From positions 1-64,000 of the forward strand of contig JAAXJB010000016.1 of the NCBI GenBank assembly GCA_012270065.1: DNA of 64,000 nucleotides, read 5' to 3'. The notes under the pieces are model-generated. The model was not told the origin of the DNA. It was given only the letters and a program-made list of their open reading frames with translations, and searched no databases. Position numbers and translations under genes: made by a program. The DNA is from Rubripirellula sp. (GTDB lineage Bacteria > Planctomycetota > Planctomycetia > Pirellulales > Pirellulaceae). Positions 44,573-55,700 of this stretch are shown here, in pieces. Each line of letters opens with the position of its first letter. Within the stretch, counting starts at the first letter, position 1.

Positions 44573-45832
44573 TCACGGTTTACCAAGAACACGATAGACT
44601 TCCGTTTCATCGGTGATACCTCGTTGAACATAGGAGGCAGCGAGTTGATGCAAATCCACGGCCCCTTTTTCTCGGGCAGCTGTACGCATCCGCTGGATTG
44701 AATCGCCCGCTTGCAGGGTATCGGCAAGTGCTTCGCCCACTGGATCGCCATTGTCCAATCGCACCAACTGAGCGATCGCAACGCGTCCCCGATATCCCGT
44801 GCCCGCACAGTCGGCACAGTCTGAAGCGTGCGGGATCTGGCCTCCTGCCTGTTGAGATTCTTCCTCGATGTTCGTCTGCTCATTTGAACGCTGCGAACTG
44901 GCTGACTGACATGTGGTGCAAACACGCCTCAACAAACGCTGATTTATCACCGCTCGCACGCCACTGCGTACCAAATGATGCGGGATTCCCAACTGTGTGA
45001 GCCTCCGCAGGGAGGACGCGACATCCGTGCTGTGCAACGATGAAAAAATCAGATGGCCAGTCAGGGACGCCTGAACTGCAGCCTCAGCGGTTTCTGGATC
45101 ACGAATTTCGCTGACGAGTAGTACCTCACTATCCTGACGAACGGCACTCTTCAAAGCGCTGGCGAGCGTCAATCCACTTACCGGGTCAAGTTCACTCTGA
45201 CTGATTGAATCCACCACCGTTTCCACCGGATCCTCAATCGTCATGACACTTCGCCGCGGACTGCCAGAAGCAATTTCACGCAGCAGCGCATACATCGTTG
45301 TCGTTTTGCCGCTTCCGGCAGGCCCCGAGAGCAAAACAAGCCCGCTCGTTTCGTCGCACAATTCCCGAAGTGTCTGCCGTTGCTCCTGTTCAAGACCCAA
45401 TGAGTCGATTGTTTCAAATCGTCCCTGCTGTCGAAGTATGCGCACAACCCCGCGTGGTCCATGCACGGTCGGAAAAACCCCCAACCGCATGGAGATACCA
45501 CTCCCCGCAAGACTCCCATCTTCGAGGCCTTCCCAAGCGAGCCGTCCTTCCATGGGCGAACCACTGCGATAAGTGGGCAAACCCGACAAAACCATCAGCC
45601 TCGCAACGGGATCACCCGATCCCCCTCCGGGTAACTCGCCCCTGACCGACAGCACACCGTCCACCCGCAGAAGGACTTCCCAGCCCTCTGAACGAGGTTG
45701 CACATGAACGTCCGAGGCTCCGCAACCGACCGCAAGCGTCAGTATTGCGTTGACTGCATCAACTGCAAAACCCGCATCAGTCGGATCAAGCGTTGCCAGG
45801 CAGTCGAGCTTCGTTCCCAGTGTAGGTGTCAT
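44573..45832 (-). CDS. GspE/PulE-type secretion ATPase, orphan
   Basis: A 419-residue ATPase of the type II secretion/type IV pilus family. It begins directly with the N2-type domain (LAVGCGASDVHVQPRSEGWEVLLRVDGVLS) and lacks the usual N1 domain. Walker A is LLSGPAGSGKTTTMYALL, the Asp box follows (IEDPVETVV), and the Walker B region reads VLLVSEIRDPETAEAAVQASLTGHLIFSSLHSTD, with Ser where most relatives have Gly. A C-terminal zinc site CTTC...CADC is present. No other secretion or pilus gene lies nearby, so its partners must be elsewhere. The ATG at 45832 is the natural start. Likely powers pilus or type II-like assembly. Confidence 0.9.
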   Translation of the reverse strand: MTPTLGTKLDCLATLDPTDAGFAVDAVNAILTLAVGCGASDVHVQPRSEGWEVLLRVDGVLSVRGELPGGGSGDPVARLMVLSGLPTYRSGSPMEGRLAWEGLEDGSLAGSGISMRLGVFPTVHGPRGVVRILRQQGRFETIDSLGLEQEQRQTLRELCDETSGLVLLSGPAGSGKTTTMYALLREIASGSPRRSVMTIEDPVETVVDSISQSELDPVSGLTLASALKSAVRQDSEVLLVSEIRDPETAEAAVQASLTGHLIFSSLHSTDVASSLRRLTQLGIPHHLVRSGVRAVINQRLLRRVCTTCQSASSQRSNEQTNIEEESQQAGGQIPHASDCADCAGTGYRGRVAIAQLVRLDNGDPVGEALADTLQAGDSIQRMRTAAREKGAVDLHQLAASYVQRGITDETEVYRVLGKP

Positions 45833-46285
45833 GAAGTATTACCCGGTGTAATCGTTGTTTTTCTGCCATGAAATCAGACAGCATCCAGTCCGTCGTGTGA
45901 ATGGGCCTGTATGTTACCCCATCGAACCCATCAGACGTAGTTTTTGAAATGCCAAATCCAACATCAATTCAGCAGAGAGTTCATCTGACGGAACGTGAAA
46001 TCGATGCTTCTGGTTGTTCCGATCCGGAAAAGTAATCGTCTCGATCGCGAAGCCTTGATCATCTGCTGCCACCTTGGCGTAAAACTGGATGCGCTGAAAC
46101 CTATTTTATCCTGAACGCCGCTGAACACACAGTTTCTCTTCGCATTCACCCCACCCTGATCCGATGGGGTGAATTCATTTTGATCCCTCCTGTTGCTTTT
46201 CACTTCCTTCCGCGCACAAAAAAATCCCCGACTCAAACCGAAATTCGAGGCGGGGACTGTTTGATTGAGGTTCGACCTCTTAAAG
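45833..46285. other. Intergenic region with terminator
   Basis: 453 bp between the ATPase gene and the LTxxQ-like gene (both minus). Frames here are not protein-like. It contains the terminator at 46218-46256 near its right end and presumably the promoter of the ATPase gene at its left end. Confidence 0.4.
46218..46256 (-). terminator. Intrinsic terminator of the LTxxQ-like gene
   Basis: The arms TCCCCG (46225-46230) and CGGGGA (46251-46256), with an inner CTC/GAG pair, form a hairpin. On the minus strand it is followed by TTTTTTT (complement of the A-run 46218-46224). It lies 30 bp past the stop codon. Confidence 0.7.
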
Positions 46286-46849
46286 CTATTTTGCTGCAGG
46301 AGCCGGTTTTTTATTCTCTGCATCGGCTCCCTTGCCTTTACCTTTTCCGCCTGGCTTCTTGCCTTTTTTCTGCTTGGTGAACCGTTGCATACGTTCTGGC
46401 AGCTTCGCCTTCTGCCCATCGTCGAGCATGCCTACCACGGCTTTGTGGAACTCCATTCGAACTTCATTGGCAACTTGCAATGCCTTGGCGTGTGCCTCCG
46501 TGAAACCGGCCTCCTTGTTGATCGCCTTCGCCAGCTCCATACCTTTTTTCTCGCTGTCTTTCATTGCCTTCGCAATTTCCTGACGTTTCTTGGGTAGTTC
46601 ATTCGTGATGCCAGCGTCATCTTTGATCTTTTTGATTTTCGCAGCAACTTCCTTGCCCAGCTCTTTGACCTTTGCAACCTGGTCGTCCGTCAGTCCAACA
46701 TCTTCCAGTTGCTTCAACAGCTGGCCAGCCGCACTGTTCTGTCCCCGGTTGCCCTTCTTCTTTTTCTTCTGCTTTTCATCATCAGCAGCGAATGCGGGAA
46801 TGGAGATGACAGCCGCCAAGGTAAGCACGGCAAACGCTTTCAAATTCAT
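46286..46849 (-). CDS. Secreted basic helical protein, LTxxQ (Spy/CpxP-like)
   Basis: A 187-residue exported protein. The ATG at 46849 gives a clear signal peptide (MNLKAFAVLTLAAVISIPAFA, cleavage after AFA). A lysine-rich run (QKKKKKGNRGQ) follows, then a helical domain with two LTxxQ-like motifs (LTDDQVAKVKELG and LDDGQKAKLPERM), as in Spy/CpxP periplasmic chaperones. The tail is very basic and Gly-rich (KQKKGKKPGGKGKGKG). Such a domain with a Lys-rich head and tail is unusual and could bind anionic polymers; that is inference. A terminator follows. It is the only gene here of this class. Confidence 0.8.
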   Translation of the reverse strand: MNLKAFAVLTLAAVISIPAFAADDEKQKKKKKGNRGQNSAAGQLLKQLEDVGLTDDQVAKVKELGKEVAAKIKKIKDDAGITNELPKKRQEIAKAMKDSEKKGMELAKAINKEAGFTEAHAKALQVANEVRMEFHKAVVGMLDDGQKAKLPERMQRFTKQKKGKKPGGKGKGKGADAENKKPAPAAK

Positions 46850-47261
46850 GGGAATCTCATGTGGATAAAGTGATTGAGAGGGAAAGTCACGAGGACAGGA
46901 TCTCCATCGTAACCTCCGGAAATTGTAATCACTCATGCAACAGAGCGTCCACCATTGCACTGCGAATTCAAGTTCCGATCATGCCGGCAACAATGATCGC
47001 ATGGCCTGATTTAGCATGATAAGTGCAGCCAAAATCGAACAACGATGGGTTCCATCGCCGAAACTCCCATGAATCACCGCGGAAAGACACAAGCTGTCTG
47101 CTTCCGTTGTTCCACCACTTGAACATGACATTGATGCACAGGTCTCGCACAACAAAACCCGAAAACAACGGCACCAGCATTGTGGTCATTTCCGTCCGAA
47201 CCGATTCGGCGGCAATGGCCAAGAGTTCAAGTCGAACGGGTTACCCGGAAATCACAGCACA
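46850..47261. other. Intergenic region
   Basis: 412 bp upstream of the LTxxQ-like gene. A minus-strand frame of 84 codons (47222-46968) is open but lacks any recognisable feature. No other structure is seen. Confidence 0.3.
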
Positions 47262-48017
47262 TCAGCCTAGCGTTTGCCCACCATCGATGCTGACCCACTG
47301 CCCGGTTGCCATGCTGGTTCCCAACGCGAAGAACAGGACGGCATCGGCGATGTCATCAGGCATCGATGCTTTCGGCAGCGGATAGTTTTCAACCATCGAT
47401 TCGATACTGACATCGGGATTCCCTTCACGAATCCATCGGCTCTCGATGGGCCCCGGACAAACCGCATTGACACGGATTTCAGGCGCCAGTGCACGAGCCA
47501 GTGATTTGGTCATCGTATTGAGGGCCCCCTTGCTTGCGCAATACGCGACAGATGATCCACTGCCCGTGATCCCCGCAACGGAACTGATATTCACAATGGC
47601 TCCGCCATCTCCACTTTTCAGCAAAGGTGTAGCAGCACGGCTTACAAAAAAAGCACCCTTCAAATTGACCGCAAGGATTCTGTCCCACAAATCCTCGGTC
47701 ATTGCATCCAAATCAGAGTGATCAATGAAACTGGTCGTCGCGGCATTGTTCACAACCACGTCAAGTCGCCCGAACTTCGCCTCGACGTCGCTGATCATCT
47801 GCTGTACCGAATTATCATCCGAAACATCGCACTGGCTGAGTAAAACCTCTGCTCCGATTTTTTTTGCATCCGCGGCTGTTTCGATGGCTTCCGCCTCACT
47901 TCGTGAATAATTCACCACGACATCGTATCCACGGCCTGCGAACTGCAACACGCATGCCCGCCCGACTCCGGTCGCTGAACCGGTCACCAAAGCAACGGGA
48001 CGACTTTCACCATTCAT
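47262..48017 (-). CDS. SDR family oxidoreductase (FabG-like)
   Basis: NAD(P)-dependent short-chain dehydrogenase of 251 residues. The cofactor motif is ALVTGSATGVGRACVLQF, followed by CDVSDDNSV and VVVNNAATTS. The catalytic tetrad elements are NISSVAGITGSGSSVAYCASKGAL (Ser, Tyr, Lys) and the C-terminal segment is VCPGPIESRW...TGQWVSIDGG. Resembles 3-oxoacyl-ACP reductase and glucose dehydrogenase groups; the substrate cannot be fixed. I chose the ATG at 48017, with AAGG about 9 nt upstream, over a GTG at 48026. It follows the biotin ligase gene in the same direction. Confidence 0.92.
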   Translation of the reverse strand: MNGESRPVALVTGSATGVGRACVLQFAGRGYDVVVNYSRSEAEAIETAADAKKIGAEVLLSQCDVSDDNSVQQMISDVEAKFGRLDVVVNNAATTSFIDHSDLDAMTEDLWDRILAVNLKGAFFVSRAATPLLKSGDGGAIVNISSVAGITGSGSSVAYCASKGALNTMTKSLARALAPEIRVNAVCPGPIESRWIREGNPDVSIESMVENYPLPKASMPDDIADAVLFFALGTSMATGQWVSIDGGQTLG

Positions 48018-48156
48018 ACCTAACACCTTCGGTTAAAAACTGTTTCCATCGATCTTGATTGTTTTCACTAACACGGCTCGTTCGGTTCGGTCGCAAGATA
48101 CTCTGCATCCGGAAAGACAGATATCCCAGGAATACAAATTTCTCTCGCTGTTGTTT

Positions 48157-48981
48157 TCACGGTTTCACAAAACGCACCAGCCTCGTTTCACCACTGCTGA
48201 CCACCTGTGTGCCTTCAGGTGTCTTCACCAACAGTGTCCCGTCATCTGCAATTCCCTGGCAAAGTCCGGTTTTCTCTGCGTCGCGATGACGGAACGTAAT
48301 CTCTCGACCGGTAAGCAGGCACCGGTCGCGGAATTCCTGAACAAAATTTGCAGGCGAAACCAACGATTCGTTCATGGCAGTGATGATTGATTCCACCAAT
48401 GGTCCCAGGATTTCGTAACGCGATATCCGACGCCCGGCTATCTGAGTCAAACTCCTTGTTGTTATGCCGAGTTGGTTATCCTCCAGTGATGGGTCAGACG
48501 AAACGTTGATACCCACACCGATCACGGTCATGTCAGGTGACTCTGCTGTGGTTTCCAACAATACCCCAGCGACCTTTCCACCACCAACATTGACATCATT
48601 GGGCCATTTCAATTTTGCCTGGACTGGCGCGAATTCAAATTCAATCAACCGGGCGATCCCCAATCCAACGGCCAAGGGAAGAAATTGAATCTGTTTCAAA
48701 TCGTCGATACTTCTCGAAACAACCAGAGAAAACGTGAGTGTTCCTTCGTCGCTTATCCAAGACCTTCCGTGTCGACCGCGCCCGGCCGTCTGCTCATCCG
48801 CGAGGTAACAGCGAGGCAAAATTGAATCGTCCAATTTTGACTCGCGAATGGCCAAAAGAGCCTGCGTATTGGTTGACGGAATTGTCTGGCAGTATTCTGC
48901 CGATGCACAGAAACCTGATGCGATGAGGTTCTCCAAAGCCCGGATGCCATCCGGGCACACGTCACCATCAAGATCAAGCAT
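48157..48981 (-). CDS. birA: Biotin-protein ligase
   Basis: Attaches biotin to the carboxyl-carrier protein of acetyl-CoA carboxylase and similar enzymes. The 274-residue protein has the central domain STNTQALLAIRES, the biotinyl-AMP loop DEQTAGRGRHGRSWISDEGTLTFSLVV, KLKWPNDVNVGGGKVAGVLLET and VIGVGINVSSDP, with a C-terminal SH3-like domain (LLTGREITFRHRD...). The N-terminal DNA-binding domain of E. coli BirA is absent, so it is a ligase without repressor function. The ATG is at 48981. A short non-conserved N-terminal stretch of about 30 residues precedes the domain. Confidence 0.95.
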   Translation of the reverse strand: MLDLDGDVCPDGIRALENLIASGFCASAEYCQTIPSTNTQALLAIRESKLDDSILPRCYLADEQTAGRGRHGRSWISDEGTLTFSLVVSRSIDDLKQIQFLPLAVGLGIARLIEFEFAPVQAKLKWPNDVNVGGGKVAGVLLETTAESPDMTVIGVGINVSSDPSLEDNQLGITTRSLTQIAGRRISRYEILGPLVESIITAMNESLVSPANFVQEFRDRCLLTGREITFRHRDAEKTGLCQGIADDGTLLVKTPEGTQVVSSGETRLVRFVKP

Positions 48982-49041
48982 TTTCAAATTACTCCCGTCT
49001 CATTGAGCGTCTGCGAGTCAAGCATTGACACGAGCCCATGT

Positions 49042-49326
49042 TCAAAACAGGCCAATTGCATAAAAAACCAGCAATAGGCCGATCAACCCAACGGCAACCC
49101 AACGCCACAGAACGGGAATCTGACGATTGACACCTGACGTCGAAAACTCATCGGCAACAAAGGATTCATAGTCGAAATCGTCTTCAAAATCATCATCACC
49201 AACGTCTGCTTCTTCCCGCCAACCGTCCGAATGACTGCTGCCGCATTCACGGCAAAACGTGGCGTTCACATCCAACACCGCACCGCAATGCGCGCAGCTC
49301 ATGTAGTCATCATCTGATTCCATCAT
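49042..49326 (-). CDS. Small zinc-ribbon membrane protein
   Basis: A 94-residue protein with an N-terminal zinc ribbon (MSCAHCGAVLDVNATFCRECGSSHSD: CAHC and CREC), an acidic middle (DDDFEDDFDYES) and one C-terminal membrane helix (WRWVAVGLIGLLLVFYAIGLF). Two adjacent ATGs at 49326 and 49323 are possible starts; the longer frame up to 49428 has no conserved look. It could be a tail-anchored cytoplasmic zinc-ribbon protein. Role unknown. The birA gene lies downstream in the same direction. Confidence 0.8.
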   Translation of the reverse strand: MMESDDDYMSCAHCGAVLDVNATFCRECGSSHSDGWREEADVGDDDFEDDFDYESFVADEFSTSGVNRQIPVLWRWVAVGLIGLLLVFYAIGLF

Positions 49327-49702
49327 GAGCCCAGAATATCGAAAGGGGCAGTCCAGCAGCACCCCCGGTATCTGGTGCACGCCAAATATCAACGCGAAAC
49401 GCTTTTCCCACAGCCCAACGCAAGGCATGCGTCAGGCAGAAAATCCCGTGAAGTATCGTTACCGCACTGCGTTTCAGCCCAACGTTAGCAAACAGCGGCA
49501 GCGCGGTTCACGCTTCAGTGTCCAGCGAGCTCATGCGTTTTTCCATTCGAATGGATTTGAGAAGAATTGACGAACGTACAACCATGATCAAGCCGTATAA
49601 ACCCCGAAACAATGCTTCAGCGAAAGCCAACTGGAATCATGAGCAAAACCCGATGATTCCAGTTGGACCGATGCTGTTATCAGCACACTAAACTGCCAGC
49701 CC
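49327..49702. other. Intergenic region between giant gene and zinc-ribbon gene
   Basis: 376 bp with no gene. The strong 14-bp inverted repeat near the giant-gene end (49627-49666) is the only element seen. Confidence 0.4.
49627..49666 (-). terminator. Long perfect hairpin after the giant gene
   Basis: CCAACTGGAATCAT (49627-49640) and ATGATTCCAGTTGG (49653-49666) form a 14-bp perfect stem with a 12-nt loop, 37 bp past the stop of the giant gene. On the minus strand it is followed only by CTTTCG, so it may be a weak terminator or an mRNA 3'-end stabiliser. Confidence 0.55.
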
Positions 49703-52700
49703 TCACGATTTGTATCCGTCGATGTCACGACCGATCAACTGGAAGATCAAATCAACATTGTCCTCATTTTTTTTACGTCGATCCTTGTCAGTTTCAAAAC
49801 CAACACTTGATGCGGTTGCTTTACCTTTCTTGCGTCCTTGCCCGAATTCACGGAATTTTTCTTTGGCCGAAACTCCCCCACGCTTGTCCTCTTTGAGTAC
49901 CGCTCGATATCCGATGCCACTTTCCGGATCAGAATGCATTTTCCGGCTAATTTCAGCGGCATCTCCCAGTTTGGTATGAATCTTGAGTTTCAATTCTTCT
50001 GATTCCAACAACTCAATTTCGTGTTGATGGCGTGTATTCAACTCCGCATCAGCCGACAAATCGAGTTTGGCCAGTGTATTGATGACCCTTACTTCGTCAG
50101 CGTTGACGGCAACGCCATCATCGATGCCCGAAAGTAACACAACGTCCGCTGCAACTTCCGCCTGTGCACCGATGCGTCCTTCCTTGACCGCCTGGGCCCA
50201 ATCTTCAGCCGAACTATCCCGGTCCGTCACCGTACTTTTGACTCTGGAAACAATAGGATCAACGACCGACACAGTAATCGAAGTGCCGCCGATGGACGTT
50301 GCGGTGCCTGTTACAATTGCTGCGGTGTCTGCTGTGATGGAATCGTAGGTATACGGACTGCCCAGGCCAACAATATTGGCCGTAACGGAGGTACCGATAA
50401 ATTTCTCAGCATGAACCAGAAGCGTATCTCCCGCATTGGTTGATGTTCCGTTGCCCAACAAAGCAACCGTGTCGACATTCGAAATATCATTTACCGAATT
50501 GGCCTGTGGCCCTCCCAGACCAATGATCACAGCATCAGAATCAGCACGGGAACGCAGATCTGTATCACTGACAACTTCAATGTCATCGCCCGCTGTCAGG
50601 GTAAATCCGGAAAGGGACGTCGGATCTGTCGACCCCGACAAAGTTGAAACTTCAATGAAGTTCGTTGCAGAGGCAAGACACTGAAATCCAATCAGTCCAA
50701 TCAGACGCGTGAATGAATCCGTGTCAACCTGTGTGTAGGAACGCGCGTTTACCACAGCGTCATTTCCCGCATTTACATTTGCGTTATCCCCGATAAACGC
50801 AGTAACGAGTGAGTCAACGTTTGATTCTGAAGCTGCCGACCGGCCGGTGACCAGTGCGGCACCTCTTGAAACTGAATCAACATTGACCGCGCGAGCTGTG
50901 TCGTAGGCACCGGATTCATCCAGAACGTTTCCGTAGCCGAGTAAGTTCACATCGTTACCAGCAGTAAGCGTAGTATCGGGCAAAACAAGACTTTCGACCA
51001 CAGGCTCATAGGATCCACGGGCGTTGACTGCGCCTAGATTGAACAGAAGCGACCTACTCGTCTCGGCTGCATCCGCATCGACATCACCGGCCCCCATGGC
51101 AATTAACCGGACATCGTGTCCGGCGTCGATCACATTGGTAGCTCCGGCTCTGGCAGATACGTTGGGCGCTGATCGGGCATTCGTTTCAACGGCATTGCCA
51201 AGGCCAGCGAGGATTCCACCCTGAGTCCCCACGCCAGACACAGCCGAGTCGTTGCGTGTCAAGGCAAACACCTCGATGTCACCGTTCCTCGCAATGGCAG
51301 ACTCAACTCCGTTCAGAACACTCTCGACGGAACCAGACGACAAAGCCCTCGACTCGACAGAGCCCACTCCACCGGCACCAACCTGAGTCGCATCTGCCAC
51401 AGCTGTCGCATCGCTGAAGGACTGACTACGCAACGCGATATCTCCTTGCTCGGTGACCAGTTCGGCACGCTCGTCAGCTCGGGTGCTAATCGAAGGATTT
51501 GAAGTTGCAGTTGCGATAGAATTCGAAGCGGCCGCCCCACCGGCGTAAGCGGCGGCTTCTGAACTTGAACTTGCACCGTTGGGAAGAAAACTTCCTGATT
51601 GATCAACATTATGCAAAGATTCCAAGTTGATCGAACCATCCGCGTGCACCGTCACTTCGCTGCTGACCACCGTTTCGATCACGGGTGAAACAGAAGAATG
51701 TGCCTCCGTGTTTCCAACCGCAGCCAGCAATGCCCCGCTGTCGTAACGCACTTCTGAATCAGCATCCGAAACCGATTCTGTTCGCATGTTGACGTTCCCC
51801 GAAGCATACACGTCTGTCGTCAATGTGCTCTGCACGTGGGGGTCCACGCTGGTTTCTGCCCTTCCGCTTGGTACTGCCGCCACTACTGCCAAACTCGTGG
51901 CAGTGGAGCCAGCATTGACGACTGACTCATTCCTGGCGGATACGTCGACATCATCGACCTTGTAAATGATTCCCCCAAGATTTGATGAGATGTTACCCCC
52001 ACTGTGAATGGCACTGTTCGTGCCCCCGATACCGATGGCCCCCATGAGAGAGAATGCTTGGTCTTCCACGCTCATTTGCGTTTCTGACTGTGCTTTCACT
52101 TCCAAATCATCCGCTTCGATGATTTCTGCACCATCACCCACATGTGCCGCAACGGTCGGAACGGAATCGGCAGTGAGGTTCATCCCCGTGTACCCGCCAA
52201 TCAATCCGACTTCTGCCGCAAAACCAGTCACAACCGGTTCTCCGGCGACCACGGGTCCCAGAGAGTGTTCTGCCAACAAGCTGATGTCGCCATCGGTATT
52301 CACCTCAGCCGCTCCGGTCAATTCCGCCACCACTGTTGGTGTGGATTCGGCTGTGATATTGGCTTGCCCGGCTGTCACCGCACTGACGCCAATGGTTCTA
52401 CCGGAGGCAGAAGTTTCCATGTCGGCATTCGCCATGATCGCAATATCTCCTGTCGCATCAACCGGCGCACTGACCACCGCTCTGACGACAGGTTTCGCGC
52501 TTGTCTTGGAATCGAGTCCCGAGAGCGTGACACCGGACAGCGAAAAAGAATCTGCATTTGTCACGGTGCGGTTGTTTTCAGACGCAACCACCGTCAAATC
52601 ACTGGTTGAGTTCAGTCGTCCAGAAAGTACGGCATCGTTTCTACCATCTGCTATGGATTGCGCATTGGAAGTTGCCCCCGCAAGACCAGACACGCCAATC

Positions 52701-55700
52701 GATGCAACATCTGTTGCTGCACTTCGGTCTGACAATGACTCAATGGTGGTGTTTCCACCAACCACAACCACCCCGGTCGCCCCCAAACGAGCCTCCGTAT
52801 CGAATGAAGCCACTGCAGATACGTTGTTATCCTGAATAATAGCACCAGACACGGTCGGTGAAATCACATCAACGGCAGATTCGCCGCTCGCATCCGAGCG
52901 AATGTCCAAATTGTTGCCGACAAGCAGCTTCGCTGATTCTCCGATTCTGGTCGAAGTGGAGCCGGAATTGTCTGCCTTGGCGTTCATTGATCCCAACGCG
53001 AATCCCGAAACTGCCCCTCGCGATGCATTCACCAGGGCATTCTGCGTTACCGATGACTCAACCGAGACATCGTTACCCGTCTGGATACGTGTTTCCCGTC
53101 CTTTGATCCACGTATCGACATCCGGGTGAGCAAGAGCATCGACCCTGATTGCTTCCAAGCCTGCCGCGGAAATCCCCGCTGCATTTCCCTGAGCGTTTGC
53201 GAGAGAATCGTTATTCGTTTGAATGAAAACATCATCGCCTACGCAGACGAGGGCATCCTCAACATAGGTTGATACATCAGGTTGCATTTCCACCCGTGAA
53301 ACAGGGACGGCCACCGCGACAGCTCCAGCGGTTGCAGCCGTCAAACCGGCGTCACCATTGAGGAACGTCCTGTTTCCGACCAACAGGGATTCACGCAACA
53401 TCACAGTGGATCCGTCGCCTACCCAACTGTCTGATCGATGTTGATCGTCGACCTCTGATCTTGTCACGGAGACGGATACGCCTCCGGCCTCGATCGCGGA
53501 CGCTTTCGTTGTCAGGTCGTGATCCACATCGCTACGCACCACCGCCAAGCGAACCTGCGATAACGATGGGTCACAGACATCATGCGCGCCACCATCAAAC
53601 ACGTCGCCGATAGTAGCGTCACTGAGGTAGGCTTCGGTCAGCCCCTCTTCATGAATTTCGCTGACTGCTGCTGCAATTGCCACCAGACCCAAAGTGCCTT
53701 GCCCGGTTGTCACATCGACATCGAGATACTCATCCGCCTCCACCAACAACCGGTCGGTCGACTCAATCCAACCTCCATAGGCCACTCTTGCCGACTGTTC
53801 ACTGGATTCATTCACCACACCAACGGCCGCCCCTGCGGCTCCGATTCCGATCTCACCACTCAATGACCTGGAAACCGTTGTCTCCTCAAGTGTCGCCTGC
53901 ACGCGGGTGTCATTTCCAGCATTCAGGTGACCGAACACACCGGCATCCGTATCGCTGTGGACGTTTGTGACTGCCACAGCAGCGCCTACTCCGGCATAAA
54001 TCCCAACGCCTGCACCACCTGTTGATATATCAATCTGCATCCACTCTCTAGCGCGGACATCGATGTCATCGCCAGCGGTTAGAATCGCATTTTGCTTGAT
54101 GGTTGCGATCACACCTGACAGTCGATCCTTGGCGTGCAAATCGCTGTAAAGGTCTTTCTTGCTCGGTGTGCCTGGACCAAATCTCTTATCGAGCCGCACA
54201 TTCACCAAGTCGGCAGCTGCACTGGCAAATTCGTCAACGGCCGTTCCTCCCGATTCCAACGCCTTCATCTTTGTACCATTCAGCATGTACTCGGCATTGA
54301 ACGGAGCACCGATGTTCCATACAGAGACCGATCCCGACAGGCCAACCGCGCCTGCCCCACCGGAAACCGTATTGCTGTCAATCATTTTCTTTGAAAGCCC
54401 ATGAACATCGATATCATTCAACGCTTTCACATCAGCATCGTTGTCAACGTGACCCCAGACGAAATGCCGAACACGTCCGACATCGACCGCACCTGAAACA
54501 CCTGCGATGCCCAATCCGACACCGGTTGCAGAATCTTCGATGGTCGAGTGATTGACTGCCGAGACATTGACATTGGTCGGGACCTTTTCGCCATTGGCCC
54601 CCGGTGCCCCACCCGAATCAGCATCCACCGTTGCCTCTTTTCCAATCCATGCTTCCACGTGTGGCTGAACGACCGTGGCAGTCACCGCTGCGGCGACTCC
54701 AGCGTAAAGACCGGCGTTGACACCCAATGTCCGATTTTTGATCGTTTCGTTGGAGGTCGCCTGAACCTCGATTCCGCGAATTTCCTCCCGCAGGAAATTG
54801 CCGTTTGCATCGTGCTCACCTGAATATGCCTGAATTGTTCCTGGATGAGCTGCAGTTGCCTGTACGTTGGCCTGGGCATCGATGAAGGCCTGAACGTCCT
54901 TATGTACCTGTACGGTGCTGATACTTGCCCCCGCCCCTGCAACATAAACGCCCACACCGACTTCACCCGCGTTCGAATCAACAGCGGTCTGGTCGACAGC
55001 CTCGATCGAGACATTTCCTACCGCGTTTACATCAACGCCCTTCCCAACCCGTGCGCGTCCGACGGTATCCACGTGATTGGAAGCGATGGCCCCGGCAATC
55101 GAAAAGCCTGCACTGCCGGCGCCCTGCAACACATCCGTTTCGATGACTTCGGTTGTCACTGAATGAATCACGACATCACGTCCGGCAACCACGGACGTTT
55201 CTCCCTCCACCGCTGCATCAGTGTATTGCGTGATACGATTACTACTGCTCGATCCGGCAACAGCGACATCCGCCGCCAACGCACCGCCCACAGCAATTGC
55301 ACGATGGCTACTTCGACTGTTCACATCCACGACTACATCGTTGCCGGCATCGACATCCGAGTCTGAAATCACGGCTTTCAGAATTCGGTTCGTATCGTTG
55401 TCAACGACTGAAAATCCAATGGCCACGGCTCCGGCGCCGGCTAACCCTGGAGCGAGTGCATGAATCTGCGATGCATCAAAAGTGGTGACACTGATACCCC
55501 CTGCAGCAATGACGTTTGAATCGTCCATGATGCAACTACAGATCATGCCACCGATTCGGTTGACAGAAACAGAGCCGCCCAAGGCAAATGTTGCGGCACC
55601 GGCACCTCCAATCGCAAGTGCCTCGATGCTCGCGGAGTTCGTGGCCGCCACCGCCACATCGCCTCCGCTACTGATCTGTGAATCAATCACACAGGCATGC

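Noticed and set aside
46968-47222. 84-codon minus-strand frame between the SDR and LTxxQ genes
   Set aside because: No conserved features, ribosome site or plausible neighbours; random open frame is more likely.
52008-52835. 275-codon plus-strand frame inside the giant gene
   Set aside because: It is antisense to the repetitive coding region; its Ala/Ser/Pro-rich translation mirrors the repeats and has no start context or family.
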